Positions 21,101 to 25,669 of a stretch of DNA of 25,669 nt are shown in pieces. Made by a program: the position numbers and the translations under genes. This DNA is from Protostelium mycophagum (lineage: Eukaryota; Evosea; Variosea; Protosteliida; Protosteliaceae): positions 1 through 25,669 of the forward strand of contig MZNV01002221.1 in assembly GCA_002081555.1 (NCBI GenBank), read 5' to 3'. The notes beneath the pieces are model-generated. The model was given only the letters and a program-made list of their open reading frames with translations. It did not search any database and had not been told where the DNA came from. Each line of letters starts with the position of its first letter. Position 1 is the first letter of the stretch.

Positions 21101-24100
21101 TTTCACCATATGACAGTCTGTTTTTATGTTCCGAGAACACAAAACAATCCCCTGACTTTTCACCAGTACGGCTGGGGTCTAAAAATAGGTACAAAGGGGG
21201 AAGTGAGGGATCAGATTGTTCCAACTGATGACGTCATCGTGTGTTCAAGAATCGCGAACTTCACCTTGTGAAGACTGGAGTTGGCCGTTCCACAACGGTC
21301 GAGGAGTTTGTATTTTCCGGTGATATTTCTGTCAAATTTCTCTTGATCTTGTTCAGACACGGAGATATGTACATATTCCCACACTTTCTTGTCCTGGATG
21401 ACGTCATCACATGTCAAAATGGGAGATTGTCTTGGTGATGAATCTGTCGACAGATTTGTCGACATTTTGTACACCCCACAACCAAAAGAAGTTTAAAAAT
21501 CTTCACCTTGAATTCGGCTTGGAGACCTAAACGAGATTCCCAGGATGGGACCAATTCTCCATCACCTTTCACCTCCAAATTCACCTTTACAATTCAATCT
21601 ACAATGATTGTCTTCAGATCTACAATTACCTTGTAAGAGACTGGAACAGCGATCTCCCATTTCCCGTCAAAGAGGCTCTTGCTGCAGACGCTTCTCGCAG
21701 CAACCTTACTCAACAATTTCCTGACAGTGCTGTTGGCGGGCTCGGAATGCTCCGGTTTTGCGTAAAATCTGCAGGGTTCAATTCCTTGTGATGTCTCAAA
21801 TAGATGCGACCGTTTTACAACGATGTAGATGTGAACTTGGTTTCAACATGAAAATAATTCTTGTGTACACACCTCCATTCAGGTCTCAAAGGATGTAAAA
21901 TGAGGTCCAATGATGACGTGTCAGAGGTGTAGTTGACAATCCACAAGTCTTGTCTTTTGAGACCGGAAAACCTCAACTCATCTGGTGAAGATCTCTCCAG
22001 CGCCTGGCGTAATTGGGCCCAAGAGTCCTCCTAAGCTTTTTAAATTATTTTTATTCGAGGAAATTCAGATGAAAACTCACGTCTTCCATCTCTTCAGACT
22101 GCTCCAGCTTGTCAAGAATTTTCCTTGTCAAGCCTGACAAGGATAATGTCATGGGTAAGGCCCCCTACACGTCATCATCATGGTGATATCATGTCAATCT
22201 ACAACGCTCACCTTCAGTACGGAAGCAAAGTTGATAGGAGACAGGCGTGGATTTTCTTGGAAATCTATGTCTTCGAAATGGTGCTCCGGTCTTCCCCCAC
22301 ATTTTTCGCAATTTGTAGTATCACACTGTGTACATCTATTCTACAATCAACCAAAAGTTTTCGAAATTTCTATGAACTTTCACCTCCTCAATACTCTGTT
22401 AGTCATACCGGCTCTTCCCTCGCATTCACAAAGTCTCGCACTCTGGACTGCCCCCTTTAAGATGTCTTTCAAAGACGTCTGACTGGTGGCTGCGAGGTCT
22501 AAAGGTCTCTGCTTCAGAGACTCCACCCCTCTTATATTCTTCTTTATGATATCATTGGTATTGTCCACTACCATGTCATCTGCACTTGTGTCAATCTATA
22601 CTGCTGTATCACGTGGGTTCACAATCGAATGTGAAGAATGAGTCCACAATAAATATTTAATGTGACGTCACCTTTGCTTCCTGGCTGTAATAGGTCTAGA
22701 GCTACAATCAACGCGGAAACCATCGCACTTCCCACTACCGTTGTAGACATGGCATTTCCCGCCAAATCAAACAACTGGTCCTCCGACTCTCTCGTCAACA
22801 ATAATTTGTCCACAGGAAGTCCTTATGACGTCATCACAAGATTCCATGAAGAAATACGTTGTTTTCTTTGCAATTTCGCTGAATTTTCACCTTGGAGAGA
22901 TAACGCCTCCAACCCGATGAGAGGACCACCTCTGTTTGTTAAGTAGGGTATCATTGTGGGGGTCAAGCAAGGTGCAACTCCCGCTATAGATGATCCTATA
23001 GACCTATCTACGTTCTGGGACAAATTCCATAACAAACTGTTTCATCTCAGTAAAAGCAAAATTTTATTCATCTTCTCTCGCTTGTTCAAAAATGACGCAA
23101 AATCATACAATCTCTTTAAACATGATTGTAGACGACCAAAACTTACGTCTTATAAGAGGGATCTACACCTGTTTTGGCGGCTCGAAGAGTTTCAATATCC
23201 ATCAAATCCCAAACTCTCTCTACTTGTGTAGACGCCCAATCAGCCCACGCAAAATCTGGAACTTTCACATGACCGCCTATACACGTCAATCCTCGTTGTA
23301 GATGCATCGAAATCTCATGAAAATCAAATCCTCATTGTAGATGCATCGAAATCTCGTGAAAATTTCCTCGGATATTCACCGCCAATTTTAGAGTTTTAAA
23401 TTTTAAAAATCACGTTGAATTATATTTTTAATTTTTCTTGTTATCGAAAAGTCAAAAAGCTAAAAGAATTGTAGTTACAAGTGTAAAAGCAGTTGTAGAC
23501 GGCAAAACTCACTCTCGTCCCACGTCGTAAAAGGTCTCTTTGTTCCGAGATTTTCCTCTGACCTCGCCCTCTGATGTCTGCTCTCACATCTGCCCCAATC
23601 GATTCTTCCCGCCTTGCTGTCCGTCTTATTGGCGGCCTACAACGAGTCAATTTGTAGTTTTACAGAGGTGTAGATTGCCGGATTATCTGCAGAGAATTTG
23701 GTTAAGTTTTTGCACAACAGTACCGCGGCAATGTTTATCTCTACAGAGTTGTAGATTTCATTTATAAAAAGAATCGCCACAAAATCGCAGCACAGCTGCG
23801 GACAGTTCCCACAATTACTTTTAAAAATAATCACCAGTTTTTGTCTGGCTTCATGTACTCTGGGGTCGTCAACCTCCAGCATAAAAGCCTCAAGTGTCGC
23901 GCTCGCTGGCCTCTTTAAGCCGTCCAATACTTGCATCCATTTCTCTGTCATCTCATGTGCCTTCTTGCTCTACAACGACAGTCAGTGAAATCCCGTCGAA
24001 ATTTCGTGGAGATCTCACCAGCCTCTTGTCGAACGCGACGAGATATCCTCTTTGTCTAGTGTGCGGTATGTAATATGTTTTTGTGTCCAATTTGGTGGCC

Positions 24101-25042
24101 TTCGCCGCGTAATCTTCGTTTTCAAAGAATTTTTCCACCTGCATCACTCAACCATCTTCTAAAGATGATGACGTCGTCATACATCACCCCACGGAGCGCT
24201 CATAATGTTCTCCAAGATGACGATCGGAGGACGATGCTTCCTGACCCATTTCAACATGCCAAAAAAAGTCCTGCCACTCTCGCCACCGCCCTCTATGGTC
24301 TGCTTTTGATTGTTCAAATTAGAATAGTCGACACATGAAGTACCGGCGACCAGCATGTCGACATTTCCTACAACGGGGACTTTTGCTCCGTAAGCGGTGG
24401 TTCTGTACAGATTAATGAAAAACGAAATTTACATGAAAATTCGACTCACGCAAAGTCACCACCAAGTTCACAGACGTCTCTGAAGAGGACAGGAGGTCTA
24501 AAATTTCTCTCGATGTAAGCTTGTTTGAAAGGTTCGATCTCACAAGAGAAAATGTGCTCGACCTCTAATGGTACATCATATTTCTCTTTCATCTAAAGAG
24601 ATCAGAAAGAGAATGAAGGATGACAAATACCATGTCGCCGAGTAAGCCGAGGGCTAACAGAGGCGACTCTGTTCCTGAACACATTGTGGCTACTCTTAAC
24701 TTTCTGCCTTGTAATTTCTCGCCGACCTGGTGATGTCAGAGTGATCAGAAGAAAATGGAGACCTTCTTTAACTTTGGTGATCGTTCAGTGAGATCTCTAA
24801 ACATGTCTGGAATGTTCCCAATTGGAGGAAGACTGCTCTGCTCAGGTGCGTTATTCTTCTTCCTTCCTTCACCAGCTCTACATAATCTGATCAGGACAAG
24901 AAGGACAATGGAGACATCACCCGTCATTCCCCTTCTTCTGTGCTGGTTTTTTGGCCTTCTTCGGTTTTGGTTGAGGTGTATCCTCTTCATCATCATATCC
25001 ATCTTCACCTCTGCTGAAAGAGAGTTTGGCCTGTTTGGGCAT
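14453..25042 (-). CDS. DNMT5: DNMT5-type DNA (cytosine-5) methyltransferase with SNF2 ATPase, complete, 48 exons
   Basis: DNMT5 is an ATP-dependent maintenance CpG methyltransferase: the SNF2 motor drives methylation of hemimethylated sites after replication. In several algae it methylates nucleosome linkers; in Cryptococcus it maintains ancestral marks. Forty-eight exons join in frame to 2284 aa, and every junction is GT-AG with phase conserved (exons listed by section in the entries below). Order: Lys/Glu-rich N terminus (1-79), methyltransferase (~80-500) with Cys182 in AGTSCVDYSNLNN, a C4 zinc knuckle (567-578), a DNMT5-specific linker (~580-1150), SNF2 motif I (GYGKT 1159-1163), a charged insertion (1317-1694), motif II (DEFT at 1736), RING-like finger (2064-2111), helicase C lobe with QAIGRARRYGQ (2249-2259). 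No chromodomain precedes the methyltransferase, unlike the Cryptococcus enzyme. The start ATG at 25042 opens MPKQAKLSFSRGED; longer in-frame sequence upstream (to 25297) looks non-coding. Confidence 0.96.
15242..16272 (-). other. DNMT5 section 6: helical spacer and RING-like finger (exons 39-44)
   Basis: Exons: 16272-16085, 16011-15864, 15823-15716, 15672-15577, 15524-15408, 15367-15242. The first five give a charged helical, partly coiled-coil stretch (AERAIYLELEHHLLATENS; QYRDKQLKECKAEVLKKIEK; ELTGRVRSLRFFTEVRDL). Exon 44 carries C2064-x2-C2067-x15-C2083-x-H2085-x2-C2088-x2-C2091, and exon 45 continues with CPYSGPGGCNC. This is a RING insertion between the two SNF2 lobes, as in the Rad5/SHPRH class and in DNMT5. 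The last ligand pair is irregular (C-x7-C-x-C), so E3 activity is uncertain. Confidence 0.88.
15688..15703. repeat. Perfect 16-bp palindrome of the intron word
   Basis: TCTACAACGTTGTAGA in DNMT5 intron 41 joins one sense and one antisense copy of the intron word head to head around a central CG. A 22-bp near-perfect version with one mismatched pair is at 18423-18444 in intron 28. Confidence 0.9.
16403..17013 (-). other. DNMT5 section 5: SNF2 motifs II-III (exons 35-38)
   Basis: Exons: 17013-16839, 16749-16669, 16624-16550, 16503-16403. They encode RLIVDEFTYLEG (motif II, Walker B; DEFT where most SNF2 proteins have DEAH), RRWILSGTPP (motif III) and then FLSHFARQ, the usual end of the N lobe. 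Asp1736 and Glu1737 are present, so ATP hydrolysis should be retained. Confidence 0.93.
17198..18947 (-). other. DNMT5 section 4: ~378-aa charged, low-complexity insertion splitting the SNF2 N lobe (exons 27-34)
   Basis: Exons: 18947-18903, 18842-18580, 18416-18270, 18230-18015, 17959-17834, 17789-17747, 17532-17437, 17394-17198. Residues 1317-1694 are built of Lys/Glu/Asp/Ser/Pro runs (for example EKSEENSEESEEPKPKKAK and SDDDIMQLDGADDES), with PVYIDESDG and AEEEDDDVSD acidic patches alternating with basic blocks. It lies between motifs Ia/Ib and II, a place where SNF2 proteins tolerate insertions, but it is large and predicted to be disordered. Both this frame and an alternative frame in exon 30 are Lys/Pro-rich. 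The frame given is fixed by intron phase. Confidence 0.85.
17693..17709. repeat. GC-rich perfect hairpin in DNMT5 intron 32
   Basis: CTGCGGC-TCT-GCCGCAG, a 7-bp stem with a 3-nt loop, lies within intron 32 of the DNMT5 gene (17746-17533, 214 nt). The right arm with its flank, GGCTCTGCCGCAGT, also occurs at 17640-17653, giving a direct repeat of 14 bp about 57 bp apart. Confidence 0.85.
18995..19885 (-). other. DNMT5 section 3: SNF2 ATPase N lobe, first part (exons 23-26)
   Basis: Exons: 19885-19735, 19631-19455, 19386-19233, 19141-18995. They encode SLTWMVRQE, GGVLADE-VGYGKTAIS (Walker A, motif I; Tyr replaces the usual Leu) and TLVVVPAHLVRQWPSEF (motif Ia), then the strand-helix region LLKVVDLKD and DVVVVAVTLFKSQRF (Ib area). 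Intron 23 begins GTGTGATGACGTCATCA and ends in a 14-bp perfect palindrome GCGTTAATTAACGC next to the acceptor. Intron 24 ends GATGACGTCATCGCAG. Confidence 0.93.
19988..22579 (-). other. DNMT5 section 2: zinc knuckle and family-specific linker (exons 12-22)
   Basis: Exons: 22579-22384, 22335-22212, 22164-22081, 22030-21873, 21768-21630, 21584-21507, 21393-21265, 21224-20982, 20888-20721, 20649-20551, 20388-19988. Exon 13 encodes a C-x2-C-x4-C-x2-C knuckle (CTQCDTTNCEKC). Exon 19 has LFLDPSRTGEKSGDCFVFSE and RPIIARLEPEW, exon 20 YSPSHKIDTE with ACAVLALEVPLGK, and exon 22 CERCAPTAPTISWV, EDPVQAGRYEQALK, PFVVQLRYD and FKLPLRPEQLR. These are recognisable DNMT5 landmarks joining methyltransferase and ATPase. 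The exon 19 donor at 20981 is chosen because it restores frame; an earlier donor at 21035 would not. Confidence 0.88.
22672..25042 (-). other. DNMT5 section 1: N terminus and cytosine methyltransferase domain (exons 1-11)
   Basis: Exons: 25042-24921, 24877-24763, 24726-24631, 24592-24450, 24402-24183, 24138-24019, 23969-23835, 23636-23513, 23276-23147, 23036-22891, 22821-22672. Motifs: I (SAM binding) LRVATMCSGTESP; IV AGTSCVDYSNLNN with Ser-Cys in place of the usual Pro-Cys; VI VILENI (usual ENV); VIII HTRQRGYLVAF; then DWGRCESRHQRAR and WDLMDIETLRAAKTG, which are linker landmarks of this family; the target region CLTPTMIPYLTNRGGP; IX/X LAGNAMSTTVVGSAM, the asparagine-containing closing motif. 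All expected motifs are intact, so catalysis is expected. Intron 7 (23834-23637) and intron 8 (23512-23277) are the two long introns here. Confidence 0.93.
23288..23363. repeat. Tandem repeat (39-bp period) inside a DNMT5 intron
   Basis: Copy 1 (23288-23324) and copy 2 (23327-23363) align over 37 bp with two differences, at 23295/23334 (CG in copy 1, CA in copy 2) and 23317/23356 (CA in copy 1, CG in copy 2). Each copy carries the intron word in the form TCGTTGTAGATG or TCATTGTAGATG. It lies within intron 8 of the DNMT5 gene, near its 3' end. Confidence 0.9.
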
Positions 25043-25669
25043 GATGTTGAAAAATTGTTGGTTCTTCTCAAAATCAAAGAAAGGCGGGAAAGGTTCGCAG
25101 ATCGCAGCTTTTGAAAAGCACCATAGACAAAATAAATTTTTGTCTGAGTCTTTGCGGGCAGGGAGGAGTTTCTCTAACTTTGTCTGCGACGCAAGGGGGG
25201 ATCTTTTCTCTCCCACTTTACATAAGTGGGAGGGGGGTTGAGTGTTCAACAAGTGAAACTTTCGCTCGTTATCCTGCAAAAGGGCAGAAATCCTCACCCC
25301 AGATCATGCGATCGTATAGCTAATGTACTGATAAATTCCCGCTGATCTCGGAGGGGAGACCACTCAATAGGATGAAAGCTGGGGGCTTCGGGAATGTGTT
25401 GGCAATGTGCTGAGACAATTTGGTTACTGTGCCCTCTAATAATATCACAATTAAAACGAAATAAGCATTTTTCCGTATGGAGTTTGCCACATCTCTCAGT
25501 GACTGAGTGGAGTGGTATATGTGTTGTCCAAAAACAACTTGTAGACAACAACAATTAGTTTTTTATATATTATATAATTCTCGTCAAAGGTTTGTGGCAA
25601 ATCTTGTCATCAAGGGATCAAGGACGAGTGATTCTTGTAAATAATTGAGGATATGTTCATTCAATCTCT
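25043..25669. other. Upstream region of the DNMT5 gene; no other gene seen
   Basis: This is the presumed DNMT5 promoter and 5' UTR and continues beyond the window. It holds a hairpin at 25211-25231 (8-bp stem TCCCACTT/AAGTGGGA, 5-nt loop) followed by a G-run, and AT-rich sequence around 25560-25580. Open frames at 25111-25323 (+) and 25294-25554 (-) show no family features. I see no TATA box that I would defend. Confidence 0.45.

Noticed and set aside
5001-22830. TGACGTCA palindromes as CRE/ATF promoter elements
   Set aside because: Most lie inside introns or at splice junctions rather than upstream of starts; I see no promoter arrangement.
14646-23649. Regularly recurring short repeats as a CRISPR-like array
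   Set aside because: Copies are scattered over kilobases at splice sites, with irregular spacing and coding exons between them, in a clearly eukaryotic gene.
23637-23951. 104-codon minus-strand frame reading from DNMT5 exon 7 into the following sequence as one exon
   Set aside because: The family sequence jumps from VHEARQKL to AANKTDS...DWGRCESRHQ, so 23834-23637 is an intron that happens to be open.
25294-25554. 86-codon minus-strand frame upstream of DNMT5 as an extra gene or N-terminal exon
   Set aside because: There is no recognisable domain, no chromodomain, and no conserved splice link to exon 1.
1-25669. tRNA or rRNA genes
   Set aside because: I saw no cloverleaf with the expected internal promoter boxes and no rRNA-like conserved blocks; a covariance-model search was not possible here.

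Overview
The window is nuclear DNA of a compact, intron-rich unicellular eukaryote. The genes are split by many mostly 25-100 nt GT-AG introns, spacing between genes is tight (134 bp between one neighbouring pair), and the gene mix is protist-like: a DNMT5-type methyltransferase, animal-type urocanase, ARMH3, a DENN-domain protein and an F-box/repeat protein. I cannot name the species. A free-living protist, perhaps an amoebozoan or another lineage that kept DNMT5, fits best, and this is inference only.

Layout, left to right: a G-rich edge (1-204); a DENN-domain RabGEF-like gene on the minus strand (205-3291); a divergent spacer of about 1.1 kb; an ARMH3 homologue on the plus strand (4403-7715); an F-box/ankyrin-like gene on the plus strand (7850-8943) whose last 69 bp are tandemly duplicated; a complete 16-exon urocanase on the minus strand (9144-12437); a small secreted, cysteine-rich glycoprotein on the minus strand (12754-13687); a 125-residue protein of unknown function on the minus strand (13856-14233); and a complete 48-exon DNMT5-type DNA methyltransferase/SNF2 ATPase on the minus strand (14453-25042, 2284 aa). 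The exon chains were joined by hand and keep frame at every junction.

The genes do not form one pathway. DENN and ARMH3 are a head-to-head pair whose families both act in Golgi/endosomal trafficking. DNMT5 is the CpG-maintenance enzyme of lineages that use it. Urocanase is step two of histidine breakdown.

The most unusual signal is in the introns. A few short, CpG-centred, palindrome-like words recur and often form the splice sites themselves. TGACTCGTTGTAG ends six introns of the DNMT5 gene exactly, TGATGACGTCATC-type palindromes sit at acceptors and donors in three genes, and TTTGGCGGGAAA recurs inside introns. The differences between copies in the two small tandem duplications examined for this are all CpG/TpG(CpA) exchanges, which is what CpG methylation would leave. 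This links the DNMT5 gene to the fine structure of its own neighbourhood.
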